From positions 5,957,001 through 6,021,000 of the forward strand of contig NZ_JAKRKC020000001.1 of assembly GCF_022664455.2 (NCBI RefSeq): a stretch of 64,000 nt of DNA, written 5' to 3'. Of the stretch, positions 8,133 through 16,996 are shown in pieces. The number at the start of each line of letters is the position of its first letter. Position 1 is the first letter of the stretch. The position numbers and the translations under genes were made by a program. Source of the stretch: Actinomadura luzonensis. GTDB taxonomy: Bacteria; Actinomycetota; Actinomycetes; Streptosporangiales; Streptosporangiaceae. The notes under the pieces are model-generated. The model was given only the letters and a program-made list of their open reading frames with translations, did not search any database and was not told the DNA's origin.

Positions 8133-8495
8133 TCACCCCTGGAGGCTCACCTCCACCGCCCCTCCCGACACCCGCACCGCGTACACCGGCACGGCCACGC
8201 CCTGCTCGTCCAGGCACCGGCCGGTGGCCAGCGAGAACACCTGCTTGTGCAGCGGCGAGGCCACCGTCGGCTCGCCCTTCCTGGTGCCGACGATGCCGCG
8301 CGAGAGCACGTACGCGCCGCTGAACGGGTCCAGGTTGTCCAGCGCGTGCACCGCGCCGTCGAAGGTGCGGAAGACCGCCACCTGCCGGCCGTCCACGAGC
8401 GCGCACACGCCGCGCTCCGGCAGCAGGTCGTCGTAGGCGCACACCGCCGTCCAGGCGGCGGTGGTGGTCAGCGGCTCGCTGATCGTGGCGCTCAT
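8133..8495 (-). CDS. nirD: assimilatory nitrite reductase small subunit
   Basis: 120 aa, last gene of the nitrate operon. The Rieske-like ferredoxin fold of NirD is present but without the Cys/His cluster ligands (ALDNLDPFSGAYVLSRGIVG, then VASPLHKQVFSLATGRCLDE), as normal for NirD. The ATG overlaps the nirB stop as ATGA (8492-8495), so translation is coupled. It partners NirB in reducing nitrite to ammonium in the cytoplasm. Confidence 0.92.
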   Translation of the reverse strand: MSATISEPLTTTAAWTAVCAYDDLLPERGVCALVDGRQVAVFRTFDGAVHALDNLDPFSGAYVLSRGIVGTRKGEPTVASPLHKQVFSLATGRCLDEQGVAVPVYAVRVSGGAVEVSLQG

Positions 8496-10921
8496 CGGGC
8501 CATCACCGGCTTGATCTGGCCGCGCTCGGACTCGAACACGATGGACGGGTCGGGCACGCCGGGGGCGTTGACGAAGCTGACGAACCGCCGCAGCTTGTCC
8601 GGGTCCTCCAGCGTCGCCGACCACTCGTCGGCGTACGTGGCGACGTGGTGCGCCATCTGCGCGTCCAGGTCGGCACAGATGCCCAGCGAATCTTCCATGA
8701 TCACCTCACGCAGGTAGTCGAGGCCGCCCTCCAGCGACTCCAGCCAGGCGGCGGTGCGCTGCAGGCGGTCGGCCGTGCGGATGTAGAACATCAGGAACCG
8801 GTCGATGGTCCTGATGAGCTCCTCGGTGGACAGGTCGCCGGCCAGCAGGTCGGCGTGACGCGGCTTGAAGCCGCCGTTGCCCGCCACGTACAGGTTCCAG
8901 CCCTTCTCCGTGGCGATGATCCCGAAGTCCTTCGAACGGGCCTCCGCGCACTCGCGGGCGCAGCCGGAGACCGCGGACTTCAGCTTGTGCGGCGAGCGCA
9001 GGCCCCGGTAGCGCAGCTCCAGGTCGATCGCCAGGCCCACCGAGTCCTGCACGCCGTAGCGGCACCAGGTGGAGCCGACGCACGACTTCACGGTGCGGAG
9101 CGCCTTGCCGTAGGCGTGGCCGGACTCGAACCCCGCGTCCACCAGCCGCCGCCAGATCTCCGGGAGCTGCTCCACGCGCGCGCCGAACAGGTCGATGCGC
9201 TGACCGCCGGTGATCTTGGTGTAGAGGCCGTAGTCGCGGGCCACCTCGCCGATGACGATCAGCTTCTCGGGCGTGATCTCACCGCCCGGGATGCGCGGCA
9301 CGACCGAGTACGTGCCGTTCTTCTGGATGTTGGCGAGGAAGGCGTCGTTGGTGTCCTGGAGCGCGGCCCGCTCGCCCTCCAGCACGTGCCCGTTGTGCAG
9401 CGAGGCCAGGATGGAGGCCACCGCGGGCTTGCAGATGTCGCAGCCCCGCCCCTGCCCGTGCTCGGCGATGAGCTGCGAGAACGTGGTGATCTCCCGCACC
9501 CGGACGATGTCGAACAGCTCGGCCCGCGAGTACGTGAAGTGCTCGCACAGCGCCTTGCTGACCTCGACGCCCGACTTCTCCAGCAACTGCTTGAGCATCG
9601 GCACGCACGAGCCGCAGGTGGTCCCCGCGCGGGTGCACGCCTTCAGCCCCGGCACGTCCGTGACGCCCTTGTCGGCGACGGCCGTGCGGATGTCGCCCGC
9701 GCACACGTTGTTGCAGGAGCAGACCTGCGCCTCGTCCGGCAGGTCCAGGTTCGCCCCCGCGCCGCTGAAGAGCAGGTCCGACGGCGAGGCCGGCAGCGCC
9801 TTGCCGACGAAGGGCCGCAGCGAGGTGTACGGCGAGGCGTCGCCCACGCAGATGCCGCCGAGCAGCGTCCGCGCGTCGTCGCTGATGAACAGCTTCTTGT
9901 AGACGCCGCCCACCGGGTCCATGTAGGTGACGTCCAGCGCCCCCGTCATGGCCCCGAACTGCGCGACCTCCACGCCGAGCAGCTTGAGCTTCGTGGACAT
10001 GTCGGCGCCCTCGAACGTCGCCGACCCGCCCAGGATGCGGTCCGCGGCCACCTCGGCCATCGTGTTGCACGGCCCCACCAGGCCGTAGATCATGCCGCCG
10101 GCCAGCGCGCACTCGCCGACCGCGTAGATCGACGGGTCGGAGGTGCGCATGCCCGGGTCGACCACGACGCCGCCGCGCTCGCCCACCTCCAGCCCGGCGG
10201 CGCGGGCCAGCTCGTCGCGCGGCCTGATGCCCGCCGAGAACACCACGACCTGTGCCTCCACCAGCGTCCCGTCCGGCTTGCGCAGCCCGGTGACCTGGCC
10301 CTCGCCGTCGGTGACGACCTCCTGGACGCCCGCGCCGGCGTGCACGGCGAGGCCCAGGCCCTCGATGTGCTGCTTCAGCACCGCGCCGCCGCCCTCGTCC
10401 ACCTGCCGCGGCATCAGCCAGGGGCTCATCTCGACGATGTGCGCCTTCAGCCCCAGCGCGCGCAGCGCGTCCGCGGCCTCCAGGCCCAGCAGGCCGCCGC
10501 CGACCACGACGCCCTCGGCCGCGTCCTTGGCGGCCTTCCTGATGGCGTCCAGGTCCTCGATCGTGCGGTAGACGTAAGCGTGCTCCGCGCCGGGAACCGG
10601 CGGCACGAACGGCGCCGAGCCGGTGGCCAGCACCAGCACGTCGTACGGCTCCACGCCCCCGTCGGCGGTCACCACGTGCCGCGCCTGCCGGTCGATGCCG
10701 GTGACGCGGGTGTTCAGCCGGGTGACGGTGCCCTCGGGCACGTCGTAGGTGAGGTCCTCCAGCGTGGTGCCCGACAGGTAGGAGGTCAGGTGCACCCGGT
10801 CGTAGGCGGGGCGGGGCTCCTCCCCGATCACGGTGACGCGCCCGTCGAACCCTCTGTCCCTGAGGGTTTCGACGAGCCGGTGGGCCGTCGGCCCGTACCC
10901 GACGACGACGAGCTTCCTCAT
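8492..10921 (-). CDS. nirB: NAD(P)H nitrite reductase large subunit
   Basis: 809 aa. ATG at 10921 is preceded by AGGAAGGGA and overlaps the upstream stop (ATGA). Domain order: FAD-binding (VVVGYGPTAHRLVETL), NAD(P)-binding (GVVVGGGLLGLEAADALRAL), BFD-like [2Fe-2S] (CSCNNVCAGDI and CTRAGTTCGSC), then nitrite/sulfite reductase ferredoxin-like and siroheme/[4Fe-4S] domains with CVGSTWCRYG and SGCARECAEARS as cluster ligands. It carries out six-electron reduction of nitrite to ammonium. Full length for the family. Confidence 0.96.
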   Translation of the reverse strand: MRKLVVVGYGPTAHRLVETLRDRGFDGRVTVIGEEPRPAYDRVHLTSYLSGTTLEDLTYDVPEGTVTRLNTRVTGIDRQARHVVTADGGVEPYDVLVLATGSAPFVPPVPGAEHAYVYRTIEDLDAIRKAAKDAAEGVVVGGGLLGLEAADALRALGLKAHIVEMSPWLMPRQVDEGGGAVLKQHIEGLGLAVHAGAGVQEVVTDGEGQVTGLRKPDGTLVEAQVVVFSAGIRPRDELARAAGLEVGERGGVVVDPGMRTSDPSIYAVGECALAGGMIYGLVGPCNTMAEVAADRILGGSATFEGADMSTKLKLLGVEVAQFGAMTGALDVTYMDPVGGVYKKLFISDDARTLLGGICVGDASPYTSLRPFVGKALPASPSDLLFSGAGANLDLPDEAQVCSCNNVCAGDIRTAVADKGVTDVPGLKACTRAGTTCGSCVPMLKQLLEKSGVEVSKALCEHFTYSRAELFDIVRVREITTFSQLIAEHGQGRGCDICKPAVASILASLHNGHVLEGERAALQDTNDAFLANIQKNGTYSVVPRIPGGEITPEKLIVIGEVARDYGLYTKITGGQRIDLFGARVEQLPEIWRRLVDAGFESGHAYGKALRTVKSCVGSTWCRYGVQDSVGLAIDLELRYRGLRSPHKLKSAVSGCARECAEARSKDFGIIATEKGWNLYVAGNGGFKPRHADLLAGDLSTEELIRTIDRFLMFYIRTADRLQRTAAWLESLEGGLDYLREVIMEDSLGICADLDAQMAHHVATYADEWSATLEDPDKLRRFVSFVNAPGVPDPSIVFESERGQIKPVMAR

Positions 10922-12312
10922 ACCGAAATCCCTTCCTGCTCGCACAGCCAGCCGACGATGCCTTCCACGGCGTCGCGGCAGGTGCCGCAGCCGGTCGTGG
11001 CGCGGGTGGCGGCGGCCACTCCGGCCACGTCACGCGCGCCGGCCTCCCAGCACGCCCTGATCTGTCCCTTGGTGACGTTGTTGCACTGGCAGACCTTGGC
11101 CGCGTCCGGCATCAGCGTCGGGCTGTCGGCCACCGGGGCCGCCGACAGCCCGGGGAACAGCAGCCCGGCCCGGTCGCCGGGCACCGGCCCGCCGCGGTCG
11201 AAGAGCTGGGTGAGCGTGCCGACGGCGTCGCTCTCGCCCAGCAGGATCGCGCCGACCAGGCGGCCGTCGCGGATGACGAGCTTGCGGTACGTGCCGCGGG
11301 CCCGGTGGCTGAACCTGACCACCTCGGCGTGCTCCTCGGTGAGGTGCGTCTCGCCCATCGCGGCCAGCTCGACGCTCCTCGCCTTGAGCCGGGTGACCAG
11401 CCGCGAGCCGCGGTAGAGCGCCTTGCCGCCGGTGATGACGTCGGCGGCGACGGCGGCCTGCTCCCAGGCGGGGGCGACCAGGCCGTAGACGGTGCCGTCG
11501 TGCTCGGCGCACTCGCCGATCGCGAAGATCGACGGGTCGTCGGTGCGCAGCTCGTCGTCCACGACGACGCCGCGGCGCACCTCCAGCCCGGCCTCGGCGG
11601 CCAGGCCGGTGACCGGCCGGACGCCGCAGGCCAGCACGACGAGGTCGGCCTCGACCAGTTCGCCGCCGGCCAGGCGGACGCCGTCGTCCAGCACGGCCTC
11701 GGCGGTGACGCCGGTGCGGGTCTCGACGCCGAGCCCGGCCAGCGTCTCGCCGAGCACCTGCCCGGCCTCGACGTCGAGCTGACGCTCCATGAGGTGGCCG
11801 GCCAGGTGCAGCAGCGTGACCGGCAGGCCGCGCCCGGCCAGGCCGCGGGCGGCCTCGATGCCGAGCAGCCCGCCGCCGACGACCACGGCCCGGCGGGCGT
11901 CCCTGGCGGCGCCGAGGATGCGCTCGCAGTCGTCGAGCGTGCGGAACGGGACGGCCCGCTCCACGCCGGGGATCGGCGGCACGATGGCGTCGCTGCCGGT
12001 GGCCAGCACCAGCAGGTCGTACGGCTCGCGCCGGCCGCTCTCGGTGACGACGTGCCTGGTCTCCCTGTCGAGGTGCGCGACGGCGTCGCCGAAGACCGCC
12101 TCGACGTCGTGCGCGGCGTACCAGGAGGCGTCGAGCAGCCGCACCTGGTCGGGGCGGGAGCTGCCGGCCAGCACGTTGGACAGCAGCACCCGGTTGTACG
12201 GCTGGCACGTCTCCGCGCCGAATATGGTGATCCTGATGTGGGGGTCGCGGGTGCGCACCTCGCTGACGAGCCGCGACCCGGCCATCCCGTTGCCCACGAC
12301 GACGAGCCTCAT
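10918..12312 (-). CDS. FAD-dependent electron-transfer protein with BFD-type [2Fe-2S] domain (NasB/NasC-like)
   Basis: 464 aa, between nasA and nirB with ATGA overlaps at both ends. An N-terminal FAD site (RLVVVGNGMAGSRLVSEV) is followed by an NAD-binding GxGxxG (RAVVVGGGLLGIEAARGL) and a single C-terminal BFD-like [2Fe-2S] domain (VCQCNNVTKGQI, then TTGCGTCRDA). It resembles the N-terminal half of NirB without siroheme domains. In assimilatory systems such a protein passes electrons from NAD(P)H to the nitrate reductase; that role is inferred from domains and position. Confidence 0.88.
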   Translation of the reverse strand: MRLVVVGNGMAGSRLVSEVRTRDPHIRITIFGAETCQPYNRVLLSNVLAGSSRPDQVRLLDASWYAAHDVEAVFGDAVAHLDRETRHVVTESGRREPYDLLVLATGSDAIVPPIPGVERAVPFRTLDDCERILGAARDARRAVVVGGGLLGIEAARGLAGRGLPVTLLHLAGHLMERQLDVEAGQVLGETLAGLGVETRTGVTAEAVLDDGVRLAGGELVEADLVVLACGVRPVTGLAAEAGLEVRRGVVVDDELRTDDPSIFAIGECAEHDGTVYGLVAPAWEQAAVAADVITGGKALYRGSRLVTRLKARSVELAAMGETHLTEEHAEVVRFSHRARGTYRKLVIRDGRLVGAILLGESDAVGTLTQLFDRGGPVPGDRAGLLFPGLSAAPVADSPTLMPDAAKVCQCNNVTKGQIRACWEAGARDVAGVAAATRATTGCGTCRDAVEGIVGWLCEQEGISV

Positions 12313-14330
12313 GAGTCCCTCTCCACCCTGACCGCGCAGACCTTGAACTCCGGCATCCTCGACGTCGGGTCGAGTGCCGGGTTGGTGAGCCGGTTGGCGC
12401 CCTCCCAGTGGAAGGGCATGAATACGGTGTCGCGCCTGATGGCGTCGCTGATGCGGGCGACGGCCTTGGCCTCGGCGCGCCTGCTGGTGACCCGCACCAC
12501 GTCGCCGGGGGCGATCTCCAGCCGCTCGGCGAGGTCGGGGTGCAGCTCGACGAACGGCTCGGGCGCGGCCTGCACGAGCGCCGCGATCCTGCGCGTCTGC
12601 GCGCCGCTCTGGTAGTGGGCCAGCACCCGGCCGGTGCTGAGGTAGACGGGGTAGTCCTCGTCGGGCTCCTCGGCGGCGGGCCGGTGCCGGACGGGCACGA
12701 ACCTGGCCCGGCCGTCCGGGTGCGCGAAGCGGTCGAGGAAGGGGCGCGGCGTGCCCGGGTGGCCGGGCTCGGGGCAGGGCCAGAAGACGCCCTTCTCCTC
12801 GGCGATGCGCTCGTAGGTGATGCCGGAGTAGTCGGCGGGGCCGCCCCGGCTGGCGCGGCGCAGCTCGTCGAACACCTCGGCCGGGTCGGTGGCGAAGCTG
12901 TGGCCGAGCCGCGCGGCGAGGCCCGCGATGACGTCCAGGTCGCTGCGCACCCCGGCGGGCGGGGCGGTGGCCCGGTCGCGGAGCAGGACGCGGCCTTCGA
13001 GGTTGGTCATGGTGCCGCGTTCCTCGGCCCACTGGGTGACCGGGAAGACCACGTCGGCCATCGCCGCGGTCTCGGACATCACGAAGTCGCAGGTCACGAG
13101 CAGGTCCAGGGCGGCGATCCGCTCGGCGACGTGCTCGGCGGCGGGGGCGGAGATCACCGGGTTGGAGCCGAACAGCAGCAGCGCCCGCGGCCCGCCAGGG
13201 GTGCCGAGCGCGTCCAGCAGCTCGTACGCCGACCGCCCCGGCCCCGGCAGCGACGCGGCCGGCACGCCCCACACGCCGGCGACGTGCTCGCGCGCCGCCG
13301 GGTCGTCGATCTTGCGGTAGCCGGGGAGCTGGTCGGCCTTCTGGCCGTGCTCCCGGCCGCCCTGGCCGTTGCCCTGGCCGGTCACGCAGCCGTAGCCGGA
13401 GCCCGGGCGGCCGGGCAGGCCGAGCGCGAGCGCGAGGTTGATGAAGGCGCTGACCGTGTCGGTGCCCTTGGCCTGCTGCTCGGCGCCGCGGCCGGTCAGC
13501 ACGTACGCGCTGGAGGCCGCCGCCATGGCCCGCACCGCCTGCCGCATCTGGTGGACCGGCACGCCGGTGACGCGCTCCACCCGCTCCGGCCACCATTCGG
13601 CGAGGGAGGTGCGCACGTCCTCGAAGCCGGTGGTGCGGGCGGCCACGTACTCCTCGTCCACCAGCCCCTCGGCGAGGACCAGGTGCAGCAGCCCGAGGGC
13701 GAGCGCGAGGTCGGTGCCGGGCGTGGGCTGGAGGTGCAGCCAGGCCAGCTTGGCGGTCTGGGTGCGGCGCGGGTCGATGACGATCAGGCGGGGACCGTCG
13801 AGGTGCCGGACGAAGGGCGGCATGGTCTCGGCGACGTTGCCGCCGGCCAGCAGCACGATGTCGGCGCCGGCGAGGTCGGTGACGGGGAAGGGCATCCCGC
13901 GGTCCAGGCCGAACGCCCTGATGGAGGCGGCGGCGGCCGAGGACATGCAGAAGCGGCCGTTGTAGTCGATCTGGCTGGTGCCGAGCGCGACCCGGGCGAA
14001 CTTGCCGAGCGTGTAGGCCTTCTCGTTGGTCAGGCCGCCCCCGCCGAACACGGCCACGGCGTCGGGGCCGTGCTCGGCGCGGATGGCGGACAGCCGGTGG
14101 GCGACGTGGTCGAGCGCGACGTCCCACTCGACCGGCTCGCCGTGCAGGAGGGGCGTGGTCAGCCGCTCGCCGTTGGTGAGCAGCTCGGCCGCCGTCCAGC
14201 CCTTCTGGCACAGCGCGCCCGAGGCGTTGGCGGGGATGTCGGTCCTCGGCCGGACGGCGAGCCCGGGACCGATCTCCATGCCGCACTGCAGGGCGCAGTA
14301 CGGGCAGTGCGTCTTCACCGGCCGGTTCAC
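12309..14330 (-). CDS. nasA: assimilatory nitrate reductase, molybdopterin catalytic subunit
   Basis: 673 aa. The GTG at 14330 lies 2 bp after the narK stop and the gene overlaps the next start (ATGA). An N-terminal [4Fe-4S] motif C9-x2-C12-x3-C16 with a fourth Cys at 41 (GALCQKGW) is followed by molybdopterin oxidoreductase domains and a C-terminal dinucleotide-binding domain (YLSTGRVLAHYQSGAQTRR, HPDLAERLEIAPGDVVRVTS). This is a Mo-bisMGD cytoplasmic enzyme of the NasA/NarB type. It has no extra C-terminal [2Fe-2S] domain, so the downstream FAD/[2Fe-2S] protein probably supplies electrons. Confidence 0.93.
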   Translation of the reverse strand: MNRPVKTHCPYCALQCGMEIGPGLAVRPRTDIPANASGALCQKGWTAAELLTNGERLTTPLLHGEPVEWDVALDHVAHRLSAIRAEHGPDAVAVFGGGGLTNEKAYTLGKFARVALGTSQIDYNGRFCMSSAAAASIRAFGLDRGMPFPVTDLAGADIVLLAGGNVAETMPPFVRHLDGPRLIVIDPRRTQTAKLAWLHLQPTPGTDLALALGLLHLVLAEGLVDEEYVAARTTGFEDVRTSLAEWWPERVERVTGVPVHQMRQAVRAMAAASSAYVLTGRGAEQQAKGTDTVSAFINLALALGLPGRPGSGYGCVTGQGNGQGGREHGQKADQLPGYRKIDDPAAREHVAGVWGVPAASLPGPGRSAYELLDALGTPGGPRALLLFGSNPVISAPAAEHVAERIAALDLLVTCDFVMSETAAMADVVFPVTQWAEERGTMTNLEGRVLLRDRATAPPAGVRSDLDVIAGLAARLGHSFATDPAEVFDELRRASRGGPADYSGITYERIAEEKGVFWPCPEPGHPGTPRPFLDRFAHPDGRARFVPVRHRPAAEEPDEDYPVYLSTGRVLAHYQSGAQTRRIAALVQAAPEPFVELHPDLAERLEIAPGDVVRVTSRRAEAKAVARISDAIRRDTVFMPFHWEGANRLTNPALDPTSRMPEFKVCAVRVERDS

Positions 14331-14332
14331 GT

Positions 14333-15643
14333 TCAGACCCTGGCGTGGGCGAGGCTGGCCACGACCTTGACGCCGACCTTGCGGGTGTAGCACCACCAGG
14401 TGAGCGCGAAGCAGGTGACGTAGAACAGCCCGAAGGCGAGGAAGGCGGGGGCGGGCGTGCCGGAGGAGGCGAAGGACATCCCGAAGGCCCGGTTGATGAG
14501 GAACCCGCCGAGCGCGCCGACCGCCGAGATGATGCCGATGGCGGCGGAGGCCTGGCGCTTGCCGTACAGCAGGGCCTCCTCGCCCTCGCCGCGTTCGGCC
14601 ACGGCCTTGGCCTGGAAGATGGCCGGGATCATGCGGTAGGTGGAGCCGTTGCCGATGCCGGCGGTGAGGAAGAGGAGCTGGAAGGCGAGGAAGAACAGCC
14701 AGAAGCCGCCGGACTCGCTGGCCGTCCAGACCAGCAGGACGCCGCCGCCCATGGCGGCGAAGTTCCACAGCGTGACGGGGGCGCCGCCCAGCCGGTCGGC
14801 CAGCCAGCCGCCGACCGGCCGGATGAGCGAGCCGACGAGCGGCCCGGCGAAGGCGACGGCGGCGTACGGGGCGTCGGGGAACAGGCTCTTGCTCAGCAGC
14901 GGGAAGGCGGTGGAGTAGCCGATGAACGAGCCGAACGTGCCGATGTACAGGAACGACATGATCCACGTCTGGGCCCGGCCGGCCACGGCGAGCTGCTCGC
15001 GCGGGCTGGCCTTGGTGGTGGTCAGGTTGTCCATGAAGAACCAGGCGCAGGCGGCGGCCACGACGATGAACGGGATCCAGAACCACCCGGCGGCGGCGAG
15101 GCCGAAGGCGCCGATCACCAGCGGCATGACGAGCTGCACGGAGCTGACGCCGACGTTGCCGCCGGCGGCGTTGAGCCCGAGCGCGACGCCCTGCTTGTGC
15201 CGGGGGTAGAAGTAGGTGATGTTGGCCATGCTGGAGGCGAAGTTGCCGCCGCCGAACCCGGCGAGGGCCGCGATCACCAGGAACAGCCAGTAGGGCGTGT
15301 CCGGGTTGCTGACCGCCACGCCGAGCAGCACCGCGGGGATCAGCAGCAGCGTGGCGCTGACCACGGTGAAGTTGCGCCCGCCGAACCTGGCGGGGCCGAA
15401 GGTGTAGGGCAGCCGCAGCGCCGAGCCGATCAGGTTCGGCAGCGCGACCAGCCAGAACAGCTGGTCGGTGGTGAACTCGTACGACCCCATCTTGGTCGCG
15501 ACGATGCTCCACAGGGTCCACACGGTGAAGCCGAGGTGCTCGGCCAGGATCGAGAAGACCAGGTTGCGCCGTGCGACGCGCTTTCCTGTGCTCTCCCAGA
15601 AAGCTGGGTCATCGGGGTGCCACTCGGCGATCCAGCGCGCCAT
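14333..15643 (-). CDS. narK: nitrate/nitrite transporter, MFS NNP family
   Basis: 436 aa with about 12 membrane helices. The nitrate signature GFGGGNFASSMANITYFYP and a second Gly-rich motif (ALGLNAAGGNVGV) are diagnostic of the NarK/NasA nitrate porter family. It begins with a roughly 25-aa cytoplasmic stretch (WIAEWHPDDPAFWESTGKRV). The ATG is preceded by GGAGAGG. It is the first gene of the five-gene operon, supplying nitrate to the assimilatory reductases. Confidence 0.94.
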   Translation of the reverse strand: MARWIAEWHPDDPAFWESTGKRVARRNLVFSILAEHLGFTVWTLWSIVATKMGSYEFTTDQLFWLVALPNLIGSALRLPYTFGPARFGGRNFTVVSATLLLIPAVLLGVAVSNPDTPYWLFLVIAALAGFGGGNFASSMANITYFYPRHKQGVALGLNAAGGNVGVSSVQLVMPLVIGAFGLAAAGWFWIPFIVVAAACAWFFMDNLTTTKASPREQLAVAGRAQTWIMSFLYIGTFGSFIGYSTAFPLLSKSLFPDAPYAAVAFAGPLVGSLIRPVGGWLADRLGGAPVTLWNFAAMGGGVLLVWTASESGGFWLFFLAFQLLFLTAGIGNGSTYRMIPAIFQAKAVAERGEGEEALLYGKRQASAAIGIISAVGALGGFLINRAFGMSFASSGTPAPAFLAFGLFYVTCFALTWWCYTRKVGVKVVASLAHARV

Positions 15644-15726
15644 CGACCTCTCCTACGCTCGGCGTCCGGAGCTCCCAAGGTAGGAATCGGTCGTTACGCA
15701 CTTTGACCCTGCGTGGCTGTGCGCCG

Positions 15727-15742
15727 GTTACATGTGATTCAC
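15727..15742 (-). promoter_or_regulatory. possible GlnR box upstream of the nitrate operon
   Basis: On the minus strand GTGAA-n6-GTAAC matches 8 of 10 positions of the actinobacterial GlnR consensus gTnAC-n6-GaAAC. It lies 84 bp upstream of narK, in a region unusually rich in GTAAC/GTTAC words (15731-15829). GlnR is the known nitrogen regulator of such operons in relatives, but the site is only a sequence match. Confidence 0.4.
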
Positions 15743-15845
15743 CTTCGTAACAAGTCACGCACAAGCGTCACGCCGGAAACATGCGCGTAATCATCGGTTA
15801 CACCTGCCTCCCTGGGGTAACAGCACTCACAGCAAGGGGGGAACA

Positions 15846-16139
15846 ATGATCAAAACGCTGCACAAGATGGGCATCAAGTCCAACCACATGTACCTGGCCG
15901 GGATCGCCTCGATTGGTTTGTCCTTCGCGTCCTGGTTCGCGTCGAAGAACGCCGAGCCGGGGGCCGGGCTCGACCGGGCCGACCGCTGGGGCATCTTCGT
16001 CGGCGAGTGGGCTCCGACCTTCTTCGCCATGGGTGTCGCGCTGCGGATCGAGGAGACGCACCGCGAGATCGAGGAGTCCGGGATGGAGGGCTACGGCCAG
16101 AGCCAGAGCATGCGGAGCAGGTCGCACGCCGGGGTTTAA
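15846..16139 (+). CDS. small two-helix membrane protein
   Basis: 97 aa. AAGGGGGG lies 4 nt before the ATG. Two hydrophobic segments (MYLAGIASIGLSFASWFAS and WGIFVGEWAPTFFAMGVALR) flank a polar loop, and the C-terminus is charged (EETHREIEESGMEGYGQSQ). No family recognised. It is divergent from the nitrate operon and shares its 200-bp upstream region; it ends at a strong bidirectional terminator. Confidence 0.75.
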   Translation: MIKTLHKMGIKSNHMYLAGIASIGLSFASWFASKNAEPGAGLDRADRWGIFVGEWAPTFFAMGVALRIEETHREIEESGMEGYGQSQSMRSRSHAGV

Positions 16140-16146
16140 CGTCGCC

Positions 16147-16184
16147 GTCACGCGGGTCACGTCACCGTGCGTGACCCGCGTGAC
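16147..16184. terminator. bidirectional terminator hairpin
   Basis: A perfect 15-bp inverted repeat, GTCACGCGGGTCACG at 16147-16161 and its complement at 16170-16184, encloses an 8-nt loop and is followed by GTCTTTC. It sits between convergent genes ending at 16139 (+) and 16203 (-). Confidence 0.88.
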
Positions 16185-16202
16185 GTCTTTCAGCGGTCGT
16201 TC

Positions 16203-16676
16203 TCAGGCCCTGCCGGCGAGGCGGCGCAGCGGCTCGTCCGTGAGCCGGTACTTCAGCCACTCGTCCTGACGGACCGCGCCGAGCTTCTCGTAGAAGGCGA
16301 TGCTGGGCTCGTTCCAGTCGAGCACCGCCCACTCCAGGCGCTGGTAGCCGCGCTCGGCGCAGATCCTGCCCAGCTCCGCCATGAGCGCCAGCCCGAGGCC
16401 GCCGCCGCGGTGGCGCGGGCGCACGTACAGGTCCTCCATGTAGACGCCGTGCACGCCCCGCCAGGTGGAGAAGGTCAGGAACCACAGGACGAAGCCGGCG
16501 ATCTCGCCGTCGACCTCGGCGAGGTGGGCGAAGACGGCGGGCCGCTCGCCGAACAGGGCGGCGCGCAGGCCCTCCTCGGTGGCGCGCACCTCGTGCGCGG
16601 CCTTCTCGTACTCGGCCAGCTCGCGGATCAGGCCGAGGATGGCGGGCACGTCGTCGGGGGAAGCGGGACGAATCAT
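16203..16676 (-). CDS. GNAT family N-acetyltransferase (SSAT-like)
   Basis: 157 aa from ATG 16676. TACGCT lies exactly 7 nt upstream and no ribosome site is seen, so the gene is probably leaderless. GNAT motif A (DLYVRPRHRGGGLGLALMAE) and a C-terminal motif (VLDWNEPSIAFYEKLGA) are clear. The N-terminal layout (RPASPDDVPAILGLIRELAE, then WRGVHGVYMEDLYV) resembles diamine/polyamine acetyltransferases; the actual substrate is not certain. A GTG two codons earlier is the alternative start. Confidence 0.87.
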   Translation of the reverse strand: MIRPASPDDVPAILGLIRELAEYEKAAHEVRATEEGLRAALFGERPAVFAHLAEVDGEIAGFVLWFLTFSTWRGVHGVYMEDLYVRPRHRGGGLGLALMAELGRICAERGYQRLEWAVLDWNEPSIAFYEKLGAVRQDEWLKYRLTDEPLRRLAGRA

Positions 16677-16996
16677 GCCCACCAGCGTACGGGCAGGTCA
16701 GGACCGGTCCCGGCGGGGGCCGCGGGTTTCCCGGGCCGAAGGTCCCGCCGGGGTCGGACCGTTGGTCCCTGCCCCCGCCGGGGCGGCCCCGCCGAGCATG
16801 GAAGTGCACCCGCCGAAGCGGGAACGGGAGGCCGGCCCGGAGAGGCGATCTCCGGCGGGCGGCTCCGTCCGGGCAGCGAGTGGGGCATCGGTGGCCGCCA
16901 CGGCCACCTGGCCCGCCGGCCGTTAGACGGCGTCTCTGCTGACCTGGGACGGAGCAGCCGGCCTCGGCGGTCATCGCTCGGCGGGTGCCGCCGTGC
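16677..16996. other. 320-bp intergenic stretch without a supported gene
   Basis: Apart from the -10 hexamer of the GNAT gene (16684-16689), this GC-rich stretch contains only overlapping low-quality frames with no start signals or recognisable products. I see no RNA gene or repeat in it. Confidence 0.5.

Noticed and set aside
8645-11416. 923-aa plus-strand ORF opposite nirB
   Set aside because: Antisense shadow; the opposite strand encodes nirB with intact cofactor motifs.
15776-15791. Second GlnR box (GAAAC-n6-GTAAT)
   Set aside because: The half-sites are in the wrong order and the flanking a-site spacing is 4 rather than 6, so it does not fit the consensus array.
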